NCBI GenBank assembly: GCA_002633005.1
Contig: NMRA01000051.1
Location: 807,273 to 871,272, forward strand
Source of the DNA: Phoronis australis
Lineage: Eukaryota; Phoronida; Phoronidae
DNA length: 64,000 nt
Reading direction: 5' to 3'
The position numbers and the translations under genes were made by a program. The notes beneath the pieces are model-generated. The model saw nothing but the letters and a program-made list of their open reading frames with translations. It searched no databases and was not told the DNA's origin. Shown one piece after another: positions 34,766 to 46,903 of this stretch; position 1 is the stretch's first letter, and each line of letters opens with the position of its first letter.

Positions 34766-36480
34766 TGCTTTCGGTGTGAAGAAAGACTGAAGACCGGTTC
34801 GAGTTAGATTTCCGTCTGAAATTTGCAGTGAACCAGCCTTTCGTCAAAGGAATTGTCACTTTTGATTTAGAGTGCTTCAGTGACGTTATAAAACTAGTTT
34901 CGCCAGTTCGTCGATTGCACGAGGCTACGCCAGACACATGAAATGACAAGCCAGACTGTTGAGCCTGGTCCTAAACCTTGAAATCACCTGCAATAAAACA
35001 CCACCTGAGATTGGTCTTATATCGATAAGTGCTCTAATTACTACATTTTTTGGAATTTCGATTTACTGATCTTGCTTGAATGTACCAGAATTGTAAAGGT
35101 GAAATGTTGTCCAACAGATGTCGATGATCGACTTGGGAATAGTCCATTTCTAAAATCGGAAATTTGCAACGAAGTGCAAATGCTGAATAGTGGGATACAT
35201 AAATATTTAACTAAATAATGAACTATTTGTAAATATTAAGAATTTACAATAAATTTACAGCTCATATATGATAACATAGGTGATTTGAATCTTTGCATGC
35301 GCATACGAACTAGTTAGTGGTCCCTGAACTATAAGAAATCGTTTCGTGCGTACTTTCACCTGGCAATATACTTTTTTCTTGGGAGACTCATTAAAGTTTT
35401 TTAAATTCATTATTTAAAAACTTCTCACTTTTAAGTTGCAGATTTTCGTGGTTAAACTATCTCATATGTTGGCCAGTAGATCGCGCTGTAAACAGCAACA
35501 AAACCGAAACAGAGAAATGTAGTTCTGATACCTGCGGTAGATGCAGATTGTACACCTACCGCGGGTACATTATCAGGATGTTCCCAAGTAACGTAATATT
35601 TTTGTTGTTAGATACGTTTTCTGCAGGGGGTACGATAGGTATGAGACCAACACTGTAGCCTTTGTATGCTATAGGCAAAGCTAGGCATGTTTCAAATCCA
35701 AAATCGTTTTTGATTAAATTATAAGTTTAGGACTGTCCAGCTTAATGTTGTCCCACTCCTATAAATAACAGTCTTTGAACCTCTGTTCAAGATTTATCAA
35801 AAACAATTCCTCAGTCACCACACCAGACCAAAACCATCGCCACATAATAACAAGTTATAATCTAACAGAGGCACCTCAAGTCTGCCTTCACGCACAATTC
35901 AGGTCAAACAACGTGTCATAAACAGCTCTACAACACCTTGTTCTTACCATCTTTATAAATTTAAGCCAGTATAACCTCAAAAAGTTTCACAAGAAAGCTA
36001 CAAAATATCTGTGCACACTAGCTGAGCCCAATGTGCGAGGAAACAGATCAATTTTGAAATGTCTAATGTGAAGATTTTTCTCCACGGACTTATTATGTGG
36101 AACACTTACACGCTGTTTTCACCATCTAAGCTCGCAATTAAGCAAATGCATATAATATTTTCAAGCCCAATTCTGTGCGAAGTCCGCGTTGTCGCGTAGT
36201 CAGATCAAAGTATTTAACACAAGGGTCTACCAGCGGGATGAAAAAGCGATGCAACCGACCGCGGGAAAGTGAAAAGAGCCACAGCGTGCTCAAATACTGC
36301 GTTGTCGCAACCACCACAAACGCAACACCTCGCCTTTCTTTATACCAAAGACCACTGGGAGAACGAGCAACAATACTTGACGACATCTCACATTAAAAAC
36401 AATGGAGGATGACTATGTCCCGATTCTACGTAGTATGTATTGACCAATAAATTCTAATTTGAGAGCTGATCGACTGGTGC
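34766..36480. other. intergenic, no gene recognised
   Basis: A small imperfect hairpin lies near 35534-35570 (CTGCGGTAG and CTACCGCGG arms). No coding or repeat call beyond this. Confidence 0.45.
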
Positions 36481-36485
36481 AATGT

Positions 36486-36524
36486 TGAGAGAGAGAGGGG
36501 GGGAGGGAGGGAGGGAGGGAGAGA
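36486..36524 (+). repeat. GA/GGGA simple repeat at gap edge
   Basis: GAGA, then GGGAGG units, running into an N gap. Confidence 0.9.
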
Positions 36525-36820
36525 NNNNNNNNNNNNNNNNNNNNNNNNNNNNNNNNNNNNNNNNNNNNNNNNNNNNNNNNNNNNNNNNNNNNNNNNNNNN
36601 NNNNNNNNNNNNNNNNNNNNNNNNNNNNNNNNNNNNNNNNNNNNNNNNNNNNNNNNNNNNNNNNNNNNNNNNNNNNNNNNNNNNNNNNNNNNNNNNNNNN
36701 NNNNNNNNNNNNNNNNNNNNNNNNNNNNNNNNNNNNNNNNNNNNNNNNNNNNNNNNNNNNNNNNNNNNNNNNNNNNNNNNNNNNNNNNNNNNNNNNNNNN
36801 NNNNNNNNNNNNNNNNNNNN
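36525..36820. other. assembly gap (N run)
   Basis: 296 unknown bases bounded on both sides by GA-type repeats; open frames across it are artefacts. Confidence 0.98.

Positions 36821-36861
<41 letters not shown>
36821..36861 (+). repeat. AG dinucleotide microsatellite
   Basis: A pure AG run directly following the gap. Confidence 0.95.
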
Positions 36862-36866
<5 letters not shown>

Positions 36867-37389
36867 TATTTGTACTTGGAGCTAAGCTCATTTGTACAAA
36901 TTACATTGCAGTAATGGTATAGATGGCAATTTCATGACAATACATATTTACACATTTACAATGTTAGAGTTTCCTGTCCATTATCATAAGCTTTTAATGA
37001 AATAATTATAGTCTTTTCAAAAGATTGCAGACTTTGTTTTGAATAGGTATTTGGCGTTTTCGTTGTGACATTGTCCGTAGGGATTACCTAACAACATAAC
37101 TGTAGTTTCTTACACCATGTCCTCGTGGTCCTATCCACCTTTGTGAAATCTGCTGTTTTTCCATAAACGGACATTACGTTTCAGGGAACTCCTCTTCATT
37201 ACTCCCGTTTCAACAAAATGAGAAAGAATTGACAAAAGGGGTTAAAACAGACATGAGTCATGAGTCAAAATGGATGTAATTTGTTAGAAAACACTGTCTA
37301 TGGGCGCATTTTTAGAAAATCTTTAATTACTCCTCAAGCTTATCCGTCTACGAGGGTGCATTTTCCCGCCGACATTTGCCTCCCTGCCA

Positions 37390-37566
37390 GCAAAACGTAA
37401 TCATCATCATCGTCACCTTCAACGTCGTCGTCGTCATCGTCAATGTCATCATCATTATCGTTATCGTGATTGTATCGTAATTGTTATCATAATAATGATC
37501 TTCATCGTCATCACGACTAACATTATCATAGCAATGGGCCACCTCATCACCGTCATCATGATCACC
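37390..37566 (+). repeat. degenerate CAT/CGT trinucleotide array
   Basis: ATC, GTC and CGT units to about 37566, directly followed by TTAGCCTTGG, the start of the tandem unit D1. A second such array at 39067-39242 also leads straight into TTAGCCTTGG. Confidence 0.75.
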
Positions 37567-37568
37567 AC

Positions 37569-38253
37569 TTAGCCTTGGCGAAAAGCTGTACATGTATACT
37601 AGATATACAGTTTGCACCGGTGTGGGTAAAAATGACCACATAAAATCTGATACAAAATTAGTGTCATTAAAAACTACACTCTTCCTTGATTAAACTAAAT
37701 TATTTAACGGTGTTGGAAAAAATGGCGTTCTACAGTTATTATGTTGTTAAAGTTGTGCAGAAATCTTTTGCGTCGGCTTTCGGCGCCATGAAATATTGCG
37801 TCACCTATTGACCAGATTCTTTTTTCGCCGATTCTTCAATCAACTGTTCTTCTTCCACTAGGTTGCGTAGATGTCACAACAATTTATCGGAACTGGTTTC
37901 ATTTAGTTACAAGTTTTTTGTATTTTAATACCAGTACACCGAATTTCAGAATCAATTTTGCTGCTGCGAAGCTGCCATTATCTTCCGAGAGATGTCGCAA
38001 TTTTTTTAGGAAATGGCGCGTGCGCGTTACACGAGCGTACTGTTTTCAAAAACGACGAAATATTTTTCATTGTTACAAAACGCGAAGAATTACGCAAGAA
38101 AATGACGTTTATTAGCTTGTTTTTCACTTAAACGGCTGTAACGGGCAAGGTGAGTGTCGGTTGATTCACAGACTTTGCATGCACCCCGTCCGGTCTTTAG
38201 CTCTACATGATACAAGTTTCACGGCGAGGTGTCGAGCAGAACTACCCTGGTTG
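37569..38253 (+). repeat. tandem duplication D1, unit 1 (~685 bp)
   Basis: It begins TTAGCCTTGG with AAAGCTGTA and ATATACAG. It contains GGCGCCATGAAATATTGCGT, GCCGATTCTTCAATCAACTG and GGGCAAGGTGAGTGTCGGTT, and ends in GAGCAGAACTACCCTGG. Unit 2 repeats all of these in order. The frames within are not conserved between units, so a coding role is not supported. Confidence 0.85.
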
Positions 38254-38907
38254 TTAGCCTTGCTACAAAGCTGTATACGTAAATATACAGCTTTGCACCT
38301 GTGTGAGTAAAAAAGTGGTAAGATAAAATCTGACACAAAATTGGTGTCATTCAAAACTACAATCTTCCTTGAGTAAACTAAATTATTTGACGATGTTGGA
38401 AAAAATGGCGTTCTACCGTTATTCTGCTGCTTTCGGCGCCATGAAATATTGCGTCACCTGATTGGCCAGTTTATTTTTTCGCCGATTCTTCAATCAACTG
38501 TTCTTCTTTCACGAGGTTGCGTACACGTCACAACAAATTATCGGAACTGGTTTCACTTCATTATAAGTTTTAGAATTTTGATACCGAAAAACAGAATTTC
38601 AGAAGAAATTTGCTGCTGCCAAGCTATCATCCGATCTCCCGAGAGATGTCGCAAAAATTTAGGGAATGGCGCGTGCGTGTGACACGAGCGTATTGTTTTC
38701 AAAACGACGACATACTTTTCATTATTAGAAAAGGCGGAGAGTTACACAAGAAAATGACGTTTATTGCATTGTTTTTCACTTAAACAGCTGTAACGGGCAA
38801 GGTGAGTGTCGGTTGATTCCCAGATTTTGCATGCACCCCGTCCGGTCTTTAGCTTTACATGTTGATACAACTTTCACGGCGCGGTGACGAGCAGAACTAC
38901 CCTGGCT
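38254..38907 (+). repeat. tandem duplication D1, unit 2 (~654 bp)
   Basis: It follows unit 1 with no gap and matches it throughout, apart from an approximately 25-bp deletion of the stretch around 37738-37770 and scattered changes. It ends CTACCCTGGCTG, where smaller nested repeats begin. Confidence 0.85.
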
Positions 38908-39380
38908 GTGTGCAATTTCGGGGTCTACGGAAGAAATACACACAGTGGTACCTAGCTGTATTTTGACGACAGTCTTCATGCAGCTAGCTGGCTGGCTACC
39001 TGGCTGTGTGCAATTTCGGGGTCTGTCAGCGCTGCGCTGAACATACAGCTACCTGGCTGGCTACAGCATCACTACCACTACCATCAGCATCAACATCATC
39101 ACCACCACCTTCATCATCATCATCATCATCATCACTATCACCATCATCATCACCACCACTATCATCGTCATTATCGCAATTATCACCATAATCATTTTCA
39201 CTGCCATCGACGGTTGTAGTTATCGTCATTGTCATGATCATCAGTGCCTTTAGCCTTGGTACAAAGCTGTATACTAAATATACAGCTGTATTTTGACGAC
39301 AGTCTTCATACAGCTAGCTGGTTGGCTAAGTGGTACCTAGCTGTATTTTGACGACAGTCTTCATGCTGCTAGCTATAGTG
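38902..39380 (+). repeat. nested short repeats after D1 and partial third unit
   Basis: CTGGCTGTGTGCAATTTCGG occurs at about 38903 and 39002. TTTTGACGACAGTCTTCAT occurs at about 38962, 39291 and 39344, each followed by CAGCTAGC or GCTGCTAGC. A CAT array occupies 39067-39242, and a truncated D1 start lies at 39250. Confidence 0.75.
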
Positions 39381-39390
39381 CCTTCTAAAT

Positions 39391-40461
39391 ATCATTTTCT
39401 GTCATCGTTTTCGCACNCATCGCCGCCGTCGTCATCATAATGGCTCGGTTACTAATTACGTTTTCCATGTGCTAAATGGCTGCAATAATATCAGAAAATT
39501 CCTTTTCCGTACAAGAAACTATAGGAAAGCCGTGAATACGAACAGGAAATGACGTACGTCATGAGATCACTGTGCTAGCAAAGTGCTCATTTCCATTCTG
39601 TAGTGTTTTTCGCACTCCACGACACAGACTGCATGCCATTTGAAAATGAGCTTAATGTGAGGCAGTCGTTTCATTAAAGCGTTTTCAATATTCAGAACCA
39701 GCTTCACGCCTAGTGCAACAGACATGCCATTGATTACGAGGTAAGATTTGGAAGGTTCTATTTTCAACAGTGGTTTGTTTGATCCCTTCATGATTGAGTG
39801 GCAGACACAACAAATATTTGTAAACTGCAAACCAGAGTACACTTACAACCGTGGAAATGAGCAGAATCAACAATAGGAAACTATCAACACTAGATACATT
39901 AATACAACCGTGTTACAAAGTTTGTCTTTTATTGACTTGGCCTCGTGTTTTTCTCGATTGAGTATTCGAATTCATACGGGGCTTATTTCTTGGATTTGAT
40001 GATAATTTGAAATTTTCCGCTAAATAAGGGCCTGTTAATGTCCTTAAAGCGAATCCATTAGCACGAAATTTCACTCCTAAAAAGATACGGTAATGAAGAA
40101 TGCGCGTAGTTTGCTATCTCAGTACAGCTCTCACGGTCTTCCTGAATCAATAAATTCTAATTTCCTTACCTATTTTAGTAACACACACGTGACTTTTAAC
40201 AAAATAAATTAACGGTGCATTTGATTCCTTCAAATGGAAATTTTAAAGTTCTCTGAAAACACGTAAAATAAAAATACATGCTTTGTTTATCACGTAGAAA
40301 ATGGCTTATAGCGAACTTTATTTGCATAGATTAAGCTATAAAGAAAAGATACTTAATATCACAAACCACGCATTTTAATGCAATAATGTAGAAAATATAT
40401 CTGAAACTAAATAAGGCGATCCAGATCCTCCCAAGGATACTATTGTTTCATGAAATGAAGA
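39391..40461. other. intergenic, no gene recognised
   Basis: One ambiguous base lies at 39417. The minus-strand frame 39567-39842 has no recognisable domain. Nothing else seen. Confidence 0.45.
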
Positions 40462-40773
40462 ATATAAATCGGTAAATAAAACAACAAGAATGGATCAACT
40501 GAAATTTGAAATTTTCGGATGTAACAACTTCCTTTATCAACAAAAACAGAAATAAAGTAAAACATGGATTGAACATAAAAACTTCTTAAAATATGTCATT
40601 GAATTTTTTACGCAAAAATGTATCATTTTCATTACACCATATCTTATATGTCAATTGTCATTTTGTGTTTGATTTTACTTTATTTCTGTTTTTGTTGATA
40701 AAGGAAGTTGTTACATCCGAAAATTTCAAATTTCAGTTGATCCATTCTTGTTGTTTTATTTACCGATTTATAT
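40462..40773. repeat. perfect 101-bp inverted repeat with 110-bp spacer
   Basis: The left arm 40462-40562 and right arm 40673-40773 are exact reverse complements by base-by-base reading. The spacer 40563-40672 is unique AT-rich DNA. AATGCAATAATG occurs at about 40378 and again just past the right arm at about 40773. No coding frame is shared by both arms. Confidence 0.95.
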
Positions 40774-41318
40774 AATGCAATAATGAAAGTTTGTAAAACT
40801 ACACCTCGCTCACACACTTCCAATTAGTACTCAGTTGCGTGACGCACAACCTGGAATTGGATGTTGTTCTTCATTCAAATCATGCTCTAGTATCTTCTTA
40901 CTGATGACTTTTCTTCACAGTCATGATTGACACTGTTAATCAGAACTTGCTTCATCTAATACAGCAAAACCACAACATATGTACATGCTGGCACGAATGA
41001 ATGCCTTAACCGTGTTTCAGTCACGTTCTGTATCTTCACGTGTGCCTAATTCTTTAGTAAGTTGGTCCAGCTCACGAGTATCGTCCTTCCTCCCTTTTAG
41101 CTTTTACCGACATAAGAGAGACAAACTTAAAATGTGTGCGTGTACCCTTTGCCTTTTTCCATGAGATTCTACTAATCCCGTGTTGTTGAGTATTTTCGTT
41201 AGGGAATTAGGTAACAAGACACAACACTGATGACGGAAACATTGAGGATTTTCAGATAAACGGCTGATCATCAAAAAGAGAAACAGGCTACGCCGAGAAG
41301 ATTACAAAGAAATGACAA
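40774..41318. other. intergenic, no gene recognised
   Basis: Only a chance frame at 40979-41164. Confidence 0.4.
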
Positions 41319-41426
41319 ATGGTGATGACGATAACAATGATGGAAAAAGATGTTGATGATGGTGATGACGATGATGTTGTTGTTGATTTTGGCAAAGGTA
41401 TTAATGATGTACTTTTTGTGGTGCTA

Positions 41427-41463
<37 letters not shown>

Positions 41464-41515
41464 CGACGACGACGAAGATGATGATGATGATGTTGAGATG
41501 ATGATGATAATGATA
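41319..41515 (+). repeat. GAT/GAC trinucleotide microsatellite
   Basis: Mostly GAT units, with a pure run at about 41427-41462 and GAC units after it. The open frame across it encodes only Met/Asp-type low complexity. Confidence 0.9.
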
Positions 41516-41776
41516 AGTATAATAACTATGCTTCTAAACGCCCTCTATTTTCTTTACTAGTAATGTACATGTATCATTTCTTATCAACGTGCGGATGTAT
41601 CGGTGAAGAATAATTGTTCGCTTTTTCCGGTAACTTTGTTACCATAACGTGACCTTCAGTCATGAATAACCGCCAGACTACAAATGCTACAAAAAGTGAA
41701 CTGTCTTTTCAATTATTCCAAATTAGCTCTCGATCTCACGAGATTTCCATTTCTGTCAGTACTACAATAGATTAAT

Positions 41777-42385
41777 TCAGGATAAATTGGCTAGTATCCT
41801 TGAATAAACTGTTGACCTGAAGGGATCACGGCTTGTCGCTTTGATGTAGATAACGACAGAAATTTTAAATAAGACGGCTTCTGCTACGACCACGCATTCA
41901 TTCAAAGGTTTCTTCAAGCTTGAGGTTGTGGAAAACGCTTCCTGGAGAAAGAAAATATATAACCGGGAATACACGAAATCGGTATGTAACAACTGTGAAG
42001 AGGCTAAAAATAGCAAAATTGATCCGGAGATGCAGTATTTTTTATTTGTACATATTTTCAAGAAAGTTCTTTTTAAAAAGCGAGGGCAAATTTCAAAATA
42101 AACCAATTCCTGATAAAGTTTGCAGTCGCCTCTTATGAAACGAATCCCAAGCATCAAAACATACCTATCCAATAATGGTGGATAGTGAAAACTACATGTA
42201 CACTTCGCTCTGTCTGCGTTAAACGGGTATTCAGTGGTATAGTAATGTGCATTGTTACACACTACATTGTATATTAATACTTCTGACCTCTGAATGGCCA
42301 CACGGCCTTGAACAAAGAGAGTAAATGGAACAGTACATCGAAGCTTGCGAAATTTTAGAAACTTAACAAGAGACGAAAAAAACAT
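41777..42385 (-). other. 202-codon open frame, no known domain
   Basis: This is the second longest N-free open frame in the window. It is rich in Phe, Tyr, Ile and Leu, with scattered Cys and no domain, signal or repeat that I recognise. There is no clear splice pair or second copy. In about 40% GC DNA a frame this long is unexpected but not impossible. It could be a lineage-specific gene or a relic of an element, or chance. Confidence 0.22.
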
Positions 42386-42660
42386 AACAAAGAAGCAGTA
42401 GTGGTCGTGTAATTAAGACAATTTTAAAGCGCCACCTCAGGCATGTCAAGACACAAACTTCGGGAAATCAATGCAACCGTTGCATCACATTGGAATTTGA
42501 TTTCCAGTGTCTCAGACTATTCTGAGGATACCGACTAAAATTTTCCAATAGTATTGTCAGATATTTTTCTTAAATGTTGATTATGAAATGTTCAATACAA
42601 TAAATATACATAACCAGAAAGCGCCAAAAGGCATTGTATGTGGGTTAAATAAATACATGT

Positions 42661-43410
42661 ACACAAAATGTACCGAGAGTGGCGTACATGAAGTAATATC
42701 CCACGAGACTTTATTACGCGTATCGACCGAGACCGAGGGTCGAGGTCGATACGCGTAATAATGTCGAGTGGGATATTACTTCATGTACGCCAATCGAGTT
42801 ACGTTTTTTGTATTTATCCCATACGCTTCGAATTCTTAAGTTTCTTTCATTTTTTCTGCAGATTTTTGAATACTTCACTCAGATTGTTCACGTGGCGGAT
42901 CACATCCTATATGTATGTACTAGCGCGTTAGGCTGCAAGTTTTCTCTAGTAAAAGAAACAGTTTTAAATGTGACGATTTATTACTTGAAAAGAGATAACA
43001 AAGATGAAAACAAGGGTAACTTTTCATTGAACTTGTAACATCTCCTGAAAATAGTTAAATAACAACAATATTTGGTATTGTAGTTACCGACGAATCGGCG
43101 CCAGAGTTGCAGACGATAAAATATTTAGCGAATGAGAGAGAACTGTCATATAATTAACAGTCCTGTTCCAGATGTTACGATTTAGACCTGGTTGCATGTT
43201 GAGTGGTATTTACACTGCTACAATTGTATTACTTTAAACTATTTTCCGAAAGTTTGGCGATCGAACCGGCTACCGACACCAAGTCGACATTGACCTACCT
43301 TTTGAACTTTCCATGTCAGAGGTCACTGTTGAAGTAGTGCGGGAGGTGAATACGGAAAACTTTATTACATGGCCGTATTTCCTTCGACAGATTAAACGCG
43401 TATGGGATAA
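42661..43410 (+). repeat. dispersed repeat E1, copy B
   Basis: It matches 30090-30816 throughout. The 5' hairpin is longer and more perfect here: GGCGTACATGAAGTAATATC through ACGCGTATCGACC mirrors GGTCGATACGCGT through GATATTACTTCATGTACGCC, centred near 42731. It ends ACGCGTATGGGATAA. E2 does not follow it. Confidence 0.85.
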
Positions 43411-43702
43411 CTACAAAGAAATCTACATACAATTATTATACACAAACACATAAATTAAAAAATGGTGTTAAGGTTACAATGACATATGATTACGAATGTA
43501 AATAAATCATTTCCATGCACATTAATTTATTTTACACGTATGCAATTTTATCGACTCACACAGAGATTTAATATTAATGAGGGTTTTTGATAATATTTCG
43601 AATAAGACCTCATTTTCTCTTGGGTCGAGTTCTTTACATCCATTTAGAAAAAAAGAATTTTGTTATACTACTATTACTCCTATAGCTACTATTACTACAA
43701 CA

Positions 43703-43711
<9 letters not shown>

Positions 43712-43759
<48 letters not shown>

Positions 43760-43795
43760 CCTGCTGATGTAGCCGCTGCTGCTGCTACTACTGTA
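43712..43795 (+). repeat. GCT/CTG trinucleotide microsatellite
   Basis: About a dozen uninterrupted CTG units from 43714, then interrupted copies. An 89-codon frame across it is poly-Ala only. Confidence 0.9.
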
Positions 43796-45351
43796 TGTCG
43801 CAAAGTATCGCTAGTTCTTGCTTTTTCTCGCAAGAAACAAGGGTAAGATTCAATAATGCTAGGACCTACGGTTGGACCTTGCTAAAGTGTAATTAGTCAA
43901 AATAACGTGTTCTCAAAAAATACTATATCTCACGTAACCTCTCGAAGTCTTGCTTTTCAGCGAACGCACACCTGTGCTGTTGCCTCATTGGAATTCAAAC
44001 CAAGAGTACTTCATATTGACAAGCATGAAGTGTCTGTGATATTGAAATTCCACAGCAGTTTCGTAGTACATTTGAGTACAGACTCAGGTGCTTTTTAATT
44101 TGCGCATATATATATGGTTTGAAAAGTCTTGTTCAGATGATTGATTTTTGCTAAATGAGCGCGTGTCAAACATGGCGCGTTGACAGAAAAATCACTACAT
44201 GAACATACACATTTTTTAAGACTGAAATTCAGTTTGTCATGTTTTCTCAACGTGTTGTATGTTTTAAAAAAATGGCATAGCCTAATTAACTCCCCTTAAA
44301 ATCATCACAATCATCTTTGCACATCCCCTTAGACAGATGTATTTTTGGATTAGATTGACGTAGATATTCCACTCTAACCTAGTTTCCCAGGCGCTGCAAA
44401 AATGTAGCAGATGACGTCACGTGATATGAACGTGACTTGAAACAATTGCTGAAAAAAGATTTGAACAAAGTAATTATGAGTGTATCACACCCAAGAAATA
44501 ATTTAAAGAAATTATCTCATTATCTAACAGCTATTCGTAAATTCTCTGGGACTTTGTACTTGAAATCAAGTGGTATTTCATTATTTTTCAGAAATAGTTG
44601 TGTGGAACCATAGATTATAGACAACAGATTCGCAACTCCTACCTTTTCTTTCGTACTATACCAGAGGAGACGCCACTCTTCTAAATTACCAAGTTCAGTT
44701 TCCGGTTAGTGTATTGTGACGGCACAACAGCCGACCATTATTAGCAGACAATAAACTTGCCGGAAGTAAAACTTGTCAATTTGGCCAGGTGTCGCCAGTG
44801 AATAATGACCTCAGGGATTCTGTAAAATCACAGATTTCGTACATTGAAAGTATACGGAGTTGGAGGTCCATGTACTATAGTCTATGATGGAGCGTAATAC
44901 CAGATTTCTTTAAGTCTCAAGTCACATTTCCTGAAACAAGCCCCAGGGCTACGTTCCTACACTCTCAAGGAAAACTAGTTTGACTGATGACATGCTTCGC
45001 TTGTAATGCGTGATAATATCCCGTGAAGACTTGTAAAAACACATCTGTGTGATTATGTTCCCACGTCAGAGCTAGAAGGCAGACAGATCTCAAGATCTCT
45101 ATTAGCGAATGCATTAAAAATTTCCTCGTAATTCTTAAAAGATAAGCAATTATGAAAGCAAACAGACTCGCGTGTTGTGTGTACATGTAGCTGTCCTTGA
45201 TGTAAAAGGCACGGTAGGCTTAGAGGGCGCTTGGTGACATATGTTGGTTACTGCTTTTTTGCGGTAACAATGCAGTGTTATGTGTTATAAAAATCATTGA
45301 TGTTTAACAAAAACATAGTATCGTGTTTTCTTGGCTTAGAAATTTGACCGG
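43796..45351. other. intergenic, no gene recognised
   Basis: Nothing with domain content, paired splice sites or a clear second copy in the window. Confidence 0.4.
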
Positions 45352-45470
45352 GGCGGATCCAGGATTTTGAGTTGGGGGGAAGCAGGGCAGAGTGTTAGCC
45401 AGGCCGTCAGACATTCGCACCCCTGAACTGCCAAGTAGAATCTGGGAGAATTTTAGGGGTCCATGGCAGG
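45352..45470 (+). repeat. dispersed repeat R2, copy B
   Basis: GGGGCGGATCCAGGATTTTG, then GGGCAGAGTGTTAGCC, CAGACATTCGCACC and AATCTGGGAGAATTTTAGGG, the same ordered blocks as 15508-15632. Confidence 0.7.
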
Positions 45471-46903
45471 AAATTGTGAAACTTAAGTCACTAGACAAAG
45501 GCACTAAGTGGACACCGATGTCATCTAGCGTAAAGACCTCTCGGTATAGGACCTCCAAACTCAGACATTACTCAAGTTCTAAGCTGCTTGATTTGAATGC
45601 ATATTTACAAGTTTTACACGAAATGTGCCACACATTGATCAATTTCGAGTCGAGTCACGAGCATAGGGATTAATACTACGGAGCCTGGATCAAGCGGTGA
45701 CGAAACTGACTATACGCCATCGATGATCGTATTTGCAAGACGTCTGATGAAAGCCTAGATTTTCTATTCCATATTCCTGAAGCCAGATACTACATGTAGC
45801 TTTAGATATGGAAAACGGCTAGCCATATTTGGAACACCGAATGAATAAACAAGAGAAACCCAGAACAGTAAACCATCTACAGTGTATTTTGTTCACTTGA
45901 CAAAAATAGATCTAAATCTCTCCACGATTCTTTGTCAACGAGTGACGAGTTGGCGGCGTTTCCCGCCGTTCTGTGACATGAAACATGAACAAACTGAGAA
46001 CTTTGAATATAGCAATGTCAAGCATTAAAATTTGCAATTTCGCTTGTAATGAATGTGTGGGTAATGCTATAAGAAACAAGCGACGAAATGAGAAGTGAAT
46101 GAAGATAAACTGACCAGCAATTTAAATCACTAATTTTTATTTTGTACACTATCAGCTGGTATATCTGATGTACATCATTTACTGTTAACGAGAATTCGGA
46201 CATACTGTAGGCTTGGGAAATGACATTCCACTAAATAAATAATAAAAATGTGCGAAAGTCGTTGAAAATGGATCGTGGTGTGATGCGTTTTCTTATTGTT
46301 CTGGCAAGTTCAACAGTCCCGTGCATTCGCATTCAGGCCTAAGTAATTACAATGCACTAACTACTCCTGAACAACCATTGGTTTTTACTGGGAACTTAAC
46401 AGAGTTATCTAATTGTATTTGAGTAAACCCAAATGCATTGTTTCTTGTTTCACCCTAACGCTTTAGATTAGTCACAATTTACACAGTTTACAGTCCAAGA
46501 CGTCCAAAATTCCAATCTTCCATCAGTATTTTTTCCTTTGTAACGATAGGAACTGTTTTATAATTATTATTTTTATGGGAAATATTTGGGAAATTGCTTT
46601 AATATGCAATGGTTTTTATTACTGTTGTTTTATCGTCACAACTAACTTGAATCTTCATCGACCGAATTGTAACGTTAGTGCTTCTATCACGTTCAATCTA
46701 TTTCACTCACTTCCCTGCTGGTGACCGATTTAAAGGGCCTACACACCCACCACAACATTTTTATTTGGCGATTTCAGAGGTTTCAAAGAACTGGCAGTTC
46801 GTTATTGTTTGAGAACATGCACTACGATTTGGCTTGTCACGGCACGTCATTCTACGAGCCGAGTATGGTCTCAACTGACAGTCCATGGAAAGTCCAGAAA
46901 TCA
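45471..46903. other. intergenic, no gene recognised
   Basis: Short chance frames only (for example 46018-46203 minus and 46721-46915 plus). Confidence 0.4.

Noticed and set aside
36454-36922. Open frames across the second gap.
   Set aside because: Artefact of Ns and GA/CT repeats (poly Arg-Glu or Ser-Leu).
37380-37560. Possible CRISPR-like array of regularly spaced short repeats.
   Set aside because: These are degenerate CAT/CGT microsatellites in eukaryotic DNA, without repeat-spacer structure or cas genes.
41319-41501. Met/Asp-rich open frame.
   Set aside because: A translation of GAT repeats only.
43577-43846. Poly-alanine open frame.
   Set aside because: It is just the GCT microsatellite read in one register; no flanking coding content.
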